DNA from: Massilia agrisoli
GTDB lineage: Bacteria; Pseudomonadota; Gammaproteobacteria; Burkholderiales; Burkholderiaceae_D
Reading direction: 5' to 3'
DNA length: 64,000 nt
Assembly: GCF_020831365.1 (NCBI RefSeq)
Contig: NZ_JAJHPV010000013.1
Location: 744,001 to 808,000 of the forward strand
The notes beneath the pieces were generated by a model. The model was not told the origin of the DNA. It saw only the letters and a list, made by a program, of their open reading frames with translations, and did no database searches. Of the stretch, positions 53,569-62,566 are shown one piece after another. Made by a program: the position numbers and the translations under genes. Position 1 is the first letter of the stretch. Every line of letters starts with the position of its first letter.

Positions 53569-55716
53569 TTGTTCAAATCCATCGCATTGCCTGTCGCTCT
53601 GCTCGGCGTCTTCGCGGCCGCCCACGCCGACGAAGGCCAGTGGCAGCCACACCAGCTGCCGCAGCTTAAATCCGAACTCAAACGCATCGGCATCACCATC
53701 CCGGCCGAAAAGCTGACCGACCTGACCAAGCACCCGATGAGCGCAATTGTCTCGCTGGGCGGCTGCTCGGCGTCGTTCGTATCGCCGGACGGCCTGGTGG
53801 TCACCAACCACCACTGCGCCTACGGTGCGATCCAGCGCAATGCGACCCCGGAAAAGAACTACATCGTCAACGGCTTCCTGGCCAAGACCCGCGCCGAAGA
53901 ACTGCCGGGCGGCCCGAATACGCTGGTGTACGTGACCGAAAAGGTCGAAAACGTGACCGACCGCGTGCTTAAGGACCTGGCGCCGACCTTGTCCGGCCGC
54001 GAGCGCAATGAACTCGTCGACAGCCGCGTCAAGGCGCTGATCGCCGAATGCGAAACCGACAAGGCCTACCGCTGCTCGGTGCCGAGCTTCCACCGGGGCC
54101 TCGAGTACTACCGCATCCGCCAGCTGATGATCCGCGACGTGCGCCTGGTGTACGCACCGTCGGACATGGTCGGTAACTTCGGCGGCGACGTCGACAACTT
54201 CGAATGGCCGCGCCAGACCGGCGACTTCTCGTTCCTGCGCGCCTATGTGGGCAAGGACGGCCGCCCGGCCGATCCGTCGCCGGACAACGTGCCCTACAAG
54301 TCGAAGGACTTCCTGGTGGTGTCGGCCGAAGGCCTGAAGAACGGCGACCCGATCCTGCTGGCCGGTTACCCTGGCCGCACCAGCCGCTACAAGCTGCCTG
54401 CCGAAATCCGCTTCGCGCGCGACGCCAACTTCCCGCTGCGCGTAGCCGACATGCAGGCCGACCTGGCCGTCATCGCCGCTGCCACCAAGGGCAACGCACA
54501 GTACGACGTGCGCTACGCCAGCGTGGTCAAGAGCATCAACAACGTGCTGAAGAAAACCCAGGGCCTGCTCGACGGTTTCGCGCGCAAGGACATCGCCGCC
54601 ATCAAGGACGTGCAGGACGCCGAGTTCCGCGCCTGGTTCAACCAGCCGGCCAACCAGAAGGGCGCATCGAAGACGCTGCTGGCGGACCTCGACGCGGTGA
54701 TCGCCGCGGACATGGCGCTGTCGGAAGAGGAGTTTGCGTACTCGGTGGCCGCCAACAGCGACCTGCTGAAAAGTGCGCGCACCCTGTACCGCCTGGCGCT
54801 GGAACAGCAAAAGCCAAACGCCCAGCGCGAAAGCGGCTACCAGGAACGCGACCTGTCGTTCATCAAGGCGCGCCTGACCCGCCTGGAGCAATCCTTCGTG
54901 CCGTCGGTGGACGAAGCGCGTTTCGCCGCGTCGCTGCAGCGCTACGCCAAGCTGGCTGCCAAGACCCACCCGCAAGGCCTCGACGCGCTGCTGCCGGCGC
55001 CCGACGCAGTGGGCGCGCTGTACAAGCAGACCAAACTGGGCGACACCGCACAGCGGCTGGCCTGGATGAGCAAGGACCCGGCCGCCTTCAAGGCATCGGA
55101 TGACGCCTTCATCCAGCTGGCCGTGAAGATGCATGATGTGGCGATGTCGATCGAGAACCGCCGCAAGGAAATCGACGGCAATCTCGAACGCGTGATCCCT
55201 CAGTACATGTCGGCGGTGATCGCGTGGAAGAAGTCGCAGGGCAAGCCGGTCTACCCGGACGCCAACTCCACCTTGCGCGTCACCTACGGCACCGTGTCGC
55301 CGTACATGCCGCGCGACGGCCTGGTAAAGGGTCCGTTCACGACCGTGCAGGGCATCGTCGAGAAGCACACCGGCGCCGATCCGTTCATCGCGCCGAAGAA
55401 CCTGCTGGCCGCGGTCAAGGAACAGCGCTTTGGCGTGTTCAAGGACCCGGTGCTGGGCACAGTGCCGGTCAACTTCCTGTCGAGCGCCGACACCACCGGC
55501 GGCAATTCGGGTTCGGCTGTGATGAACAAGCGCGGCGAACTGGTTGGCCTGAACTTCGATTCGACCTATGAGTCGATCACCAAGGACTGGTACTTCGACA
55601 GCGCGATCACCCGCGCGATCCACGTCGACATCCGCTACATGCTGTGGGTGATGAAGGAAGTCGACCATGCCGACAACCTGCTCAAGGAAATGAAGATCAA
55701 ATATCCGGCGAAGTAA
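53569..55716 (+). CDS. S46 family dipeptidyl peptidase (DPP7/DPP11 type)
   Basis: This is a 715-residue periplasmic peptidase with a TTG start and a signal peptide (FKSIALPVALLGVFAAAHA). The S46 chymotrypsin-like triad is visible: His81/82 in VTNHHCAYG, Asp in GGDVDNFEWPRQ near residue 208 and Ser647 in GGNSGSAVMN. The family removes dipeptides from the N-terminus of peptides. A promoter candidate lies just upstream and a REP-type palindrome just downstream, so the gene seems monocistronic. Confidence 0.93.
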   Translation: MFKSIALPVALLGVFAAAHADEGQWQPHQLPQLKSELKRIGITIPAEKLTDLTKHPMSAIVSLGGCSASFVSPDGLVVTNHHCAYGAIQRNATPEKNYIVNGFLAKTRAEELPGGPNTLVYVTEKVENVTDRVLKDLAPTLSGRERNELVDSRVKALIAECETDKAYRCSVPSFHRGLEYYRIRQLMIRDVRLVYAPSDMVGNFGGDVDNFEWPRQTGDFSFLRAYVGKDGRPADPSPDNVPYKSKDFLVVSAEGLKNGDPILLAGYPGRTSRYKLPAEIRFARDANFPLRVADMQADLAVIAAATKGNAQYDVRYASVVKSINNVLKKTQGLLDGFARKDIAAIKDVQDAEFRAWFNQPANQKGASKTLLADLDAVIAADMALSEEEFAYSVAANSDLLKSARTLYRLALEQQKPNAQRESGYQERDLSFIKARLTRLEQSFVPSVDEARFAASLQRYAKLAAKTHPQGLDALLPAPDAVGALYKQTKLGDTAQRLAWMSKDPAAFKASDDAFIQLAVKMHDVAMSIENRRKEIDGNLERVIPQYMSAVIAWKKSQGKPVYPDANSTLRVTYGTVSPYMPRDGLVKGPFTTVQGIVEKHTGADPFIAPKNLLAAVKEQRFGVFKDPVLGTVPVNFLSSADTTGGNSGSAVMNKRGELVGLNFDSTYESITKDWYFDSAITRAIHVDIRYMLWVMKEVDHADNLLKEMKIKYPAK

Positions 55717-55723
55717 CCATTAT

Positions 55724-55784
55724 CTCGTCATTCCCGCGAAAGCGGGAATCCATGCTGGGTCCCCGCTTTCGCGGGGACGACGAG
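55724..55784. repeat. REP-like palindrome between S46 peptidase and pnuC
   Basis: TCGTCATTCCCGCGAAAGCG... (55725-55748) pairs with 55761-55784 with three mismatches; each arm is itself a palindrome around CGCGAAAGCG. Same family as the element at 9067. Possible terminator for the upstream gene. Confidence 0.8.
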
Positions 55785-55824
55785 CCCGCACTCTGCAATT
55801 GCACTAGCACTTCGCCCCCCCCTG

Positions 55825-56427
55825 ATGAACGATCCTATTCCCTTGCTTGGTTTTGCCACCACGCCGCTTGAACTGATTTCTTTCGTACTCGCAGTGATCA
55901 CCGTGGTGCTCAACATCCGCCAGACCCACTGGGCCTGGCTGTTTTCGATCCTGTCCTCGGCCACCTACGGCGTGGTGTTCTTCGGCGCGCGCCTGTACGG
56001 CGACATGGCGCTGCAGGTCGTGTTTATCGTCGTGTCGGTCTGGGGCTGGTACCAGTGGCTGTATGGTGGCGCGCGCCACCAGGGGCTGGTCGTTACGCGC
56101 CTGAGTGCGGCTTCGCGCTGGTACGCCATCGGCGCATGGCTGGTTGGCTTCGCCCTGATCGCGCTGTTCCTGCGCACATGGACCAACACCGACGTGCCGC
56201 ACATCGACGGCTTCCTGACGGCTGGCAGCCTGGTGGGGCAGGTGCTCCTGTCGCGCAAGAAGGTCGAGAACTGGCACGTCTGGATTGCGGTGGACGTGCT
56301 TTACGTCGGCCTGTATGTTTACAAGGGCCTGATGCTGACGGCGATCCTGTATGCGGTGTTCATCGTGCTGGCATGGATCGGGCTGCGCACCTGGAGCAGG
56401 ATCGCGCAACAGGAGGTAAAAGCATGA
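55825..56427 (+). CDS. pnuC: Nicotinamide riboside transporter (PnuC)
   Basis: This is a 200-residue membrane protein with seven or so helices. It carries the PnuC motif WGWYQWLYGG near residue 73 and the helix start LELISFVLAVITVVLNIRQ, then WAWLFSILSSATYGVVFF. PnuC imports nicotinamide riboside by facilitated diffusion, with trapping by phosphorylation. The stop overlaps the next gene (ATGA), which encodes a NadR-like kinase, giving a functional uptake-and-trap pair for NAD salvage. Confidence 0.92.
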   Translation: MNDPIPLLGFATTPLELISFVLAVITVVLNIRQTHWAWLFSILSSATYGVVFFGARLYGDMALQVVFIVVSVWGWYQWLYGGARHQGLVVTRLSAASRWYAIGAWLVGFALIALFLRTWTNTDVPHIDGFLTAGSLVGQVLLSRKKVENWHVWIAVDVLYVGLYVYKGLMLTAILYAVFIVLAWIGLRTWSRIAQQEVKA

Positions 56428-56951
56428 CCGGCGTATTGCGCGTAGCGATTCTTGGCGCCGAATCGTCTGGAAAATCCACCCTGGCCGCGGCGCTGGCCAT
56501 CCACTTCGACACCGTCTGGGTGCCTGAATACCTGCGCGAGTTCGTCGACACCAAAGGCCGGGTCCCGCAGGAGCACGAGCAGTACGAGATCGCGCGCACG
56601 CAGCGCGAACGCGAACACGCCGCCGCCCGGCAGGCCCGGCGTTTCCTGTTCTGCGACACCACGCCCCTGATGACCGCGATCTACAGCCGCCATTACTGGG
56701 GCAGGGTGGATGAGGAGCTTGGGGATTTAGAACTGTCGCATGACTACGCGTTCACGCTGGTGACCGCGCCTGACAGTCCATGGCTGCCGGACGGCTTGCA
56801 GCGCGAGTCGGAAGAAGTGCGCCAGGCGGTGCATGAAGAAGTCATCCAAACGCTGGACGAACGCGAAATCCGATTCATGCTGGTCACCGGCAGCCTGCCC
56901 GAACGGGTGCTGCAGGTAGACCGCTTCCTGAAGGTGGCGGCGGGCGCGTGA
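56424..56951 (+). CDS. NadR-like nicotinamide riboside kinase (AAA_28 ATPase)
   Basis: This is a 175-residue P-loop kinase with Walker A GAESSGKSTL near residue 9 and LFCDTTPLMTAIYS near 80 as a Walker-B-like strand. It resembles the C-terminal kinase domain of NadR, without the adenylyltransferase or DNA-binding parts. AGGAGG precedes the ATG, which overlaps the pnuC stop. Expected to phosphorylate imported nicotinamide riboside to NMN. Confidence 0.88.
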   Translation: MTGVLRVAILGAESSGKSTLAAALAIHFDTVWVPEYLREFVDTKGRVPQEHEQYEIARTQREREHAAARQARRFLFCDTTPLMTAIYSRHYWGRVDEELGDLELSHDYAFTLVTAPDSPWLPDGLQRESEEVRQAVHEEVIQTLDEREIRFMLVTGSLPERVLQVDRFLKVAAGA

Positions 56952-56954
56952 CGG

Positions 56955-56993
56955 GTAGGGCGGATAAGGGCGTAGCCCGCATCCGCCGAACTA
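56955..56993. repeat. Palindrome of the GTAGGGCGG family
   Basis: GTAGGGCGGAT (56955-56965) pairs imperfectly with ATCCGCCGAACTAC (56981-56993... end ACTAC), with an inner GGGC/GCCC. Shares its border with the 30-bp repeat at 47019. Sits between convergent stops. Confidence 0.6.
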
Positions 56994-56999
56994 CCTCAC

Positions 57000-59120
57000 T
57001 TAAAAGTCAAACTGCGCCGACACCCGGAACGTACGCGGCGCGCCCGGCAGCAGGTAGCCGCCCAGCGCAGGCGTCACATCGCGCCAGTAGAACTTGTCGG
57101 TGACATTCTGCACACCGGCGCGCAAGATGGTCTTGGTACCCATCACGCGGGTTTCGTACGCCGCGCCCAGGTCAAGCGTGTGATACCCCGGGACAAAAGT
57201 GCGGTTGTCGACGTCGAAGGCCTTGCGTCCCGCATACTGCCACACGCCGTTGACCGCCAGGCCATCCACGCCAGGCACCTCATACTCGACAAACGCGGTC
57301 GACTTAAACTTCGGTACATTGGTCACGCGCTTGCCATCCATGCCCGGCTGGCCGGTACCCGATTGCTCGGTATCGAGCGCCGCCAGCGACAGCGAATACT
57401 GCAAGTTCTGCGCCGCCTTGCCCTGCACGCCCAGTTCCACGCCGCGGTGCTGCGCTTCGCCCGCGCGCACGAAGGTCGCCGTGCCGTCCTCGTTCGCCTG
57501 GGTGAACTCCAGTCCCTTGGTCACCTGGAATACGGCAGCCGATACATTCAGCCTGTTGTTCATCGCGGCCTTGACGCCGAACTCCAGCTGCTTCGAGCGG
57601 CCAGGGTCGAGCGCGCGGTTGGCGTTGGTGGTTTCGATCGGCGCGACGCCGCCGTGCTCCAGGCCATGCGCCATCGAACCGTACACGGTCCAGTCCTGGG
57701 TCGGGTTATAGACCAGGGCCACATTCGGCAGCGTGAAGCTGGTGTCGCTCGGCTCGACGCCAAACTCGGTGCGCTTGACCTGCACATGGCGCAGGCCGGC
57801 GTGCAGCTTGAACTTCTGCGACAGCGACAGGACATCCTGCGCGAACACGGAACGCTCATTTTCCCTGCGGCGCTCGAACACCGGGCCCGTCGTCGGGTTA
57901 CCCGGCGCTGGCGCTACGATCAGGTTCTGGTAGATATTGGAGTAGCCGGCGTAGTCATAGACGTAGTCGCCGAAACGGTCGCTGCGGCGGAAGAAGGAAC
58001 TGCCCACGGTAAGATCGTGGCCGACCGCGCCGGTTGCGAATTTACCCTGCAGTAGCGCCTGCGCGCTGAACGGGGATTTCGATTCGCCCACGCTCTGGTA
58101 GTCGTAGACGTCGTAGTCGCCGTTCGAGCAGTAGCCCGGATAGAAGCCTTCGCCCTCATTGCTGCAACCGTAAGGGAAGGCAGTGTAGTCGTCGCGCTGG
58201 AACTTGTGCTTGTTCATGGCGACGCTGGCGCGCCAGTCGTTGTCGAACAGGTATTCGAAGCGCAGGCCCACGTTGGAGCTCTTGGTCTCAACCGGCTTGG
58301 TCCACGGCTGCGCGTTCAGCAGCGTCTTGGCCGATACGCCGGTGGGCAGCGATTCGTTGCGGATCAGCTGGTAGCCCGGCGCGGTGATTTGCGACTTGTA
58401 CTGGTAGTCCATGTCGAGCTGGAGCAGCGCCTGCGGCGAAATCTGCCAGTCGAACGCGCCCGAGATGAATTCGCGCTCGCCGTCCGCGCCCTTGACGTAC
58501 GAGCGCAGGCGCTCGCCGGCCGCGTTGATGCGGTAGCCGAAGCGCTTGTCTTCCGACCGGCCGCCGAGGTCGATGGCGCCGTACACCGAGCCGCGTTCCT
58601 TCATTTCGACGGTGGCGGAGCGCAGCGGCTTGTCGGTCGGGCGCTTGGTCACGTAGTTGACGATGCCGCCCGGCGCAGCGACGCCGGCCTGCAGGCCAGC
58701 CAGGCCCTTGAGCACTTCGATGCGCTCCTTGTTCTCGAGCGGGATCTGGGTATCGGCCGGGATCGCCATGCCGTCCTTGCGGTAGCTGGAGGTGTTGTCG
58801 AGCGCGAAGCCGCGGATCGAGAACTGTTCTGCGTAGCCGACGGCGTTGTACGAGTCGCTGATGCTGGCGTCGAATTTGGCGGCGTCCGTGGTGTTGCGGA
58901 TGCCCAGGTCCTGCATCTGTTCGCGGCTGATCGCGGTGATCGATGCCGGCGTATACAGCAGTGGCGCATCGGAGAACCCGCCAATGGCGGCGCGGTCGGT
59001 GGCGACCGATTGGCCCGTGATGACGACCTCGGGCATGGTCTCCTGGGCGTGGGCGGAAATGGCGAATGCCTGCAGCAGCGCAAGCGCGATCGCAGAGTGC
59101 TTCAATTGAGGTGTAGACAT
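57000..59120 (-). CDS. TonB-dependent outer membrane receptor, predicted thiamin transporter
   Basis: This is a 706-residue receptor with a signal peptide (ending ISAHA) and the plug domain from about residue 30 (MPEVVITGQS; ITAISREQMQDLGIRNTTDA; GLQAGVAAPGGIVNYVTKRP). A 22-strand barrel follows, ending in the terminal aromatic FRVSAQFDF. By sequence it looks like a siderophore-type receptor. However, a TPP riboswitch lies directly upstream on the same strand, so the likely ligand is thiamin or a precursor. ATG 59120 begins at the signal peptide; its ribosome-binding site is poor, consistent with riboswitch control of initiation. Confidence 0.88.
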   Translation of the reverse strand: MSTPQLKHSAIALALLQAFAISAHAQETMPEVVITGQSVATDRAAIGGFSDAPLLYTPASITAISREQMQDLGIRNTTDAAKFDASISDSYNAVGYAEQFSIRGFALDNTSSYRKDGMAIPADTQIPLENKERIEVLKGLAGLQAGVAAPGGIVNYVTKRPTDKPLRSATVEMKERGSVYGAIDLGGRSEDKRFGYRINAAGERLRSYVKGADGEREFISGAFDWQISPQALLQLDMDYQYKSQITAPGYQLIRNESLPTGVSAKTLLNAQPWTKPVETKSSNVGLRFEYLFDNDWRASVAMNKHKFQRDDYTAFPYGCSNEGEGFYPGYCSNGDYDVYDYQSVGESKSPFSAQALLQGKFATGAVGHDLTVGSSFFRRSDRFGDYVYDYAGYSNIYQNLIVAPAPGNPTTGPVFERRRENERSVFAQDVLSLSQKFKLHAGLRHVQVKRTEFGVEPSDTSFTLPNVALVYNPTQDWTVYGSMAHGLEHGGVAPIETTNANRALDPGRSKQLEFGVKAAMNNRLNVSAAVFQVTKGLEFTQANEDGTATFVRAGEAQHRGVELGVQGKAAQNLQYSLSLAALDTEQSGTGQPGMDGKRVTNVPKFKSTAFVEYEVPGVDGLAVNGVWQYAGRKAFDVDNRTFVPGYHTLDLGAAYETRVMGTKTILRAGVQNVTDKFYWRDVTPALGGYLLPGAPRTFRVSAQFDF

Positions 59121-59220
59121 GAGTGTGCTCGTTTTACGCGCAGCAAATGCTGCGCGAAGCTTTAAAAAGCCGGAGCCAACGGGGGGAGCATACAAAGGAG
59201 GGAACAGACTTTGCGCTTTC

Positions 59221-59297
59221 CTTCGCTGGCATTATCCAGATCAGGTACGAAGGGTATCTCTCACCCGGAACTTGCGTTCCAGGACCCCTAGCGAATG
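59221..59297 (-). promoter_or_regulatory. TPP riboswitch (THI element)
   Basis: Read on the minus strand, the leader shows the full TPP aptamer consensus: the TTCGCTAGGGGT 5' side of P1/P2, GGTGAGAGATACCC (P3-side bulge), ACCTGATCTGGATAATGCC and the closing AGCGAAGG that pairs with the 5' TTCGCT. It lies about 100 bases upstream of the TonB-receptor ATG. A 7-bp hairpin at 59138-59155 between aptamer and start codon could be part of the expression platform. High TPP would turn the gene off. Confidence 0.95.
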
Positions 59298-59341
59298 TCG
59301 ATTTTATCACGAACACGAAGTTCGCGAAAACGGTATTACCG

Positions 59342-60499
59342 TTACAGGCTCATTTCCAGTACCTTGCGCGACACGTCGGTGGTGACGTTGCGGTGTTCGC
59401 CCAGGCGGGTCATGCGGTGCGCTTCAAGCGCCTTGATCACCGGCTCGACGCAGTCCGCGCCGAGGCCGTAATCGGCAAGCCGGGTGCCCACGCCCATCGA
59501 TGCGAAGAACTGTTCGGTTCGCGCGATGGCCGCCTCGATGCGGGTATCTTCGTCGCCGCCGGACAGGCCCCACACGCGCTCGGCATACTGCAGCAGCTTG
59601 GCGCGCTTTTCTTCGCGGCGCGCGCGCAGCATGTTCGGCAAGATGACCGCCAGCGTTTGCGCATGGTCGAGGTGGTACAGCGCGGTCAGCTCGTGGCCGA
59701 CCATGTGCGTGGCCCAGTCTTGCGGCACGCCTACGCCGATCAGGCCGTTCAGCGCAAGGGTGGCGCACCACATTACGTTGGCGCGCACCTCGTAGTCCTG
59801 CGGATCGGACAGCGCCTTCGGGCCTTCTTCGATCAGCGTCAGCAGCAGGCCTTCGGCAAAGCGGTCCTGTACCTTGGCGTTGACCGGGTAGGTGAGATAC
59901 TGCTCCATGATGTGCGCGAACGCGTCAACCACGCCATTGCCGACCTGGCGCACGGGAAGCGTGAAGGTCTTGGCCGGGTCGAGGATGGAGAACTGCGGGA
60001 ATACCTTGCGGCTCATGAAGGAGCGCTTTTCCTGCGTCGACTTGCGCGTCACGACGCCGCCGCTGTTCATTTCGGAACCGGTCGCCGGCAGTGTCAGCAC
60101 GGTGCCGAACGGCAGGGCGTCGACGATGTTGGCGCTGCGCTTGTCGAAGATCGACCATGGGTCTTCATCGAGCATGGCGCCGGCCGCGACGAACTTGGTG
60201 CCGTCGATAACCGAGCCGCCGCCAACCGCCAGCAGGAAGTCGATCTTGCCTGCCTTGACCTGTTCGATGGCGCGCATCAGCGTTTCGTAGCTTGGGTTGG
60301 GTTCGATGCCGCCGAACTCGGTGACGCTGTGGCCAGCCAGCGCAGCCATCACTTCGTCGTACACGCCGTTCTGGCGGATGCTGCCGCCGCCGTAGAGCAT
60401 CATCACGCGCGCGCCGGCTGGGACCAGCGTCGACAGGGACGCAATCTGGCCTTCGCCGAACAGGATTCGGGTGGGGTTGTAGAAGTCGAAGTTAAGCAA
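59342..60499 (-). CDS. yqhD: NADPH-dependent aldehyde reductase YqhD (iron-containing alcohol dehydrogenase)
   Basis: This is a 385-residue protein nearly collinear with E. coli YqhD (FGGIEPNPSYETLMRAIEQV; LLAVGGGSVIDGTKF; LTLPATGSEMNSGGV; GVPQDWATHMVGHELTALYH). Metal ligands are the Asp and His in GVVDAFAHIMEQY and two His in GHELTALYHLDH. It reduces short and reactive aldehydes with NADPH. The TTG at 60499, with AGGTG upstream, matches the family N-terminus; the frame to 60511 also begins with TTG. The gene is upstream of, but not controlled by, the TPP riboswitch. Confidence 0.93.
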   Translation of the reverse strand: MLNFDFYNPTRILFGEGQIASLSTLVPAGARVMMLYGGGSIRQNGVYDEVMAALAGHSVTEFGGIEPNPSYETLMRAIEQVKAGKIDFLLAVGGGSVIDGTKFVAAGAMLDEDPWSIFDKRSANIVDALPFGTVLTLPATGSEMNSGGVVTRKSTQEKRSFMSRKVFPQFSILDPAKTFTLPVRQVGNGVVDAFAHIMEQYLTYPVNAKVQDRFAEGLLLTLIEEGPKALSDPQDYEVRANVMWCATLALNGLIGVGVPQDWATHMVGHELTALYHLDHAQTLAVILPNMLRARREEKRAKLLQYAERVWGLSGGDEDTRIEAAIARTEQFFASMGVGTRLADYGLGADCVEPVIKALEAHRMTRLGEHRNVTTDVSRKVLEMSL

Positions 60500-60571
60500 G
60501 GTGCACCTCAATTGAGCGATGGATCAGCCTTCGATTATCGCCGAATGTGGCATTCCCTGCTGCGCAGGCGG

Positions 60572-61201
60572 CTATTTCACCCGGCATTTTCCAGTGGCGA
60601 CTGCCTTGGCGAAAAAAGGTAGGGCGAGCACGCCGCCGAGCGGAATCTTGAGCGATCCCACTTCAATTACCGGAGGCGTGTGCTTCATCGCATCGCCCTT
60701 GTAACAGTAGGGGATCGTTGCTGCTTCGACGTCGGAGGCGAATTGCTCGTACTGGTTAGGCCCGGGGCCTGACTTGACGAACTTTTGGGTGTGTTCCAGC
60801 GCCTTGCGCTCGGTCATCGCAACCTTGATGGCTTTGCCGATCACGGCCTTGTCGAACGACGTTGCGGTTGCGCTGCCAGGTTCTTCAAAGGGATCGGCCG
60901 AGTCGGATTCGACGATCGCTTCGGTTGCGGCGGTTACGGCTGGCTCGCTTATGGCAAGGATCGCGGGCCGCTTCGGGCGCCTGGCTTGCCTGGCTGGCGG
61001 CGCGCCAGCTGCGAGCGGCGCTGCCGTCACTGGCGCAGGCGCCTCCACGACAGGCCTCGCCCACACCAGCGCCATCCGCGAAGGGTCGGGCAGGTCAGCC
61101 ATTTGGGGCCGCGCCTGCCACACGAACATCGCGAAAAACGCGGCATTCAGGCCGAGCGCAAGCAGCAGCCCGGTGATACGAACGCGCGCAGGATGCAGCA
61201 T
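60572..61201 (-). CDS. Membrane-anchored protein of unknown function
   Basis: This is a 209-residue protein with one N-terminal transmembrane helix (ITGLLLALGLNAAFFAMFVW), followed by an Ala/Pro-rich linker and a C-terminal periplasmic region with two cysteines (PYCYKGD; GKCRVK). The layout recalls TonB-like or cell-envelope proteins, but no family could be recognised. The ATG is 11 bases downstream of the SRPBCC gene stop, so both are probably one transcript. Confidence 0.68.
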   Translation of the reverse strand: MLHPARVRITGLLLALGLNAAFFAMFVWQARPQMADLPDPSRMALVWARPVVEAPAPVTAAPLAAGAPPARQARRPKRPAILAISEPAVTAATEAIVESDSADPFEEPGSATATSFDKAVIGKAIKVAMTERKALEHTQKFVKSGPGPNQYEQFASDVEAATIPYCYKGDAMKHTPPVIEVGSLKIPLGGVLALPFFAKAVATGKCRVK

Positions 61202-61211
61202 GGTCGCCGGC

Positions 61212-61739
61212 TTATTTCTCTGCCACCGTCTTCATCTGCGCCAGGCCCTTCTCGAAGTCCCTGCCGATCATCTTGTCCATGCTGGTGAAGACGCTCATGA
61301 TTTTTGTAACGAACAGCATCGGGCCTGTCATGGTCCAGTTGACCGTGGTCAGGGTGCCCCTTGGGACCAGCGCAAATTCGGTGACATTCGACGATGGCAG
61401 CGGCTCCACGAAGTCGAGCTTGATCGTCACCTTGAATGGCAGTTCCTGTCCGGTGATTTCCATGCGGCCCTCGCCAACGTCGCTGTTGCCTTTCCACGCG
61501 TACACGGCACCCGTACCGCTGGCCGCGCCGCTGAACGTGCGCTGCATCGCGGGGTCCAGTTTTTCCCACGGCGACCAGCTCTGCCAGTTGCGGAAGTCGT
61601 TCACCAGCGGGATGATTTTTTCAGGCGGCGCCTGGATGGTGATGCTGCGGGTAACGGTGAATGTGTCGGGCTGCATGGCGGCCATGCCGAGGATGACAGC
61701 CAGGATGACGATAACGGCGATAGCGAGTTTTTTTAGCAT
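61212..61739 (-). CDS. SRPBCC (polyketide cyclase/START-like) family protein with TM anchor
   Basis: This is a 175-residue protein with an N-terminal hydrophobic helix (LKKLAIAVIVILAVILGMAA). An SRPBCC fold follows (FTVTRSITIQAPPEKIIPLV, NWQSWSPWEKLDPAM, GRMEITGQELPFKVTIKLDFVEPL). Family members bind hydrophobic ligands; no specific role can be given. Divergent from the GST gene. Confidence 0.85.
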   Translation of the reverse strand: MLKKLAIAVIVILAVILGMAAMQPDTFTVTRSITIQAPPEKIIPLVNDFRNWQSWSPWEKLDPAMQRTFSGAASGTGAVYAWKGNSDVGEGRMEITGQELPFKVTIKLDFVEPLPSSNVTEFALVPRGTLTTVNWTMTGPMLFVTKIMSVFTSMDKMIGRDFEKGLAQMKTVAEK

Positions 61740-61846
61740 TTTTTTCCCTCTGGTCGTTTTGGCGGGCGTCGTGCCCGAAGAAAGAGTAGCATGATTGTCT
61801 AGCCAGGTTGATACAATTCTTGGGGGTGGAAAGGGGAGGGATCGGC

Positions 61847-62566
61847 ATGGAATACCAGCTGTATTACTGGCCTTCGATACAAGGACGCGGCGAGTTCGTG
61901 CGGCTCGCGCTGGAGGATGCGGGCGTGCCTTATGTCGACGTGGCGCGCGGTGAAGGCGGCATGCAGAAACTGCTTGCGGCGCTCGAAGACGAAGTCCACC
62001 CGTCGTTCGCGCCGCCGTTCCTCAAGTTGGGCGAGATGACGATCGGGCAGACCGCGAACATCCTGCTGTACCTGGGTTCCCGCCATGGCCTGGCGCCACG
62101 CAGGGAGGAGGGCCGGCTGTGGGCGCACCAGTTGCAGCTCACCATTGCGGATTTGGTCAACGAGGTGCACGACACGCACCATCCGGTTGGCGTGTCGCTG
62201 TATTACGAGGACCAGAGGAAGGAAGCGAAGCGGCGTTCAACGGAATTTATCGCCAACCGCCTGCCGAAATTTTTCGGGTACTTTGAACGGATCCTGGCGC
62301 AGCCTGGCCGGCGCGGCAGCTTTTTGCTGGGAGCGCGCGTGTCCTACGTCGACCTGTCGATGTTCCAGCTGATCGAAGGCTTGCGATACGCTTTTCCACA
62401 TGCGATGGCGCGCATCGAAGCCGACTACCCGGCGCTGCATAAGCTGCACGGGCGGGTGGCGGGGCGCGGGAACATCGAACGCTATCTCGCGTCCCCGCGC
62501 CGCATCCCCTTCAACCAGGAGGGCATCTTCCGCCATTACCCTGAACTGGATGAAGCCACGCCTTAG
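61847..62566 (+). CDS. Glutathione S-transferase, sigma/mu-like
   Basis: This is a 239-residue GST. The N-terminal thioredoxin-like domain begins MEYQLYYWPSIQGRGEFVRLALEDAGV and has the glutathione-binding PFLKLGEMTIGQTANILLYLG. The C-terminal all-helical domain runs from about residue 90. The Tyr-Trp-Pro-x-x-x-x-R-G start resembles sigma-class enzymes, and the acidic YVDVARG follows. ATG 61847 with GGGGAGGG is chosen over 61808. Its stop overlaps the convergent MFS stop by four bases. Confidence 0.87.
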   Translation: MEYQLYYWPSIQGRGEFVRLALEDAGVPYVDVARGEGGMQKLLAALEDEVHPSFAPPFLKLGEMTIGQTANILLYLGSRHGLAPRREEGRLWAHQLQLTIADLVNEVHDTHHPVGVSLYYEDQRKEAKRRSTEFIANRLPKFFGYFERILAQPGRRGSFLLGARVSYVDLSMFQLIEGLRYAFPHAMARIEADYPALHKLHGRVAGRGNIERYLASPRRIPFNQEGIFRHYPELDEATP

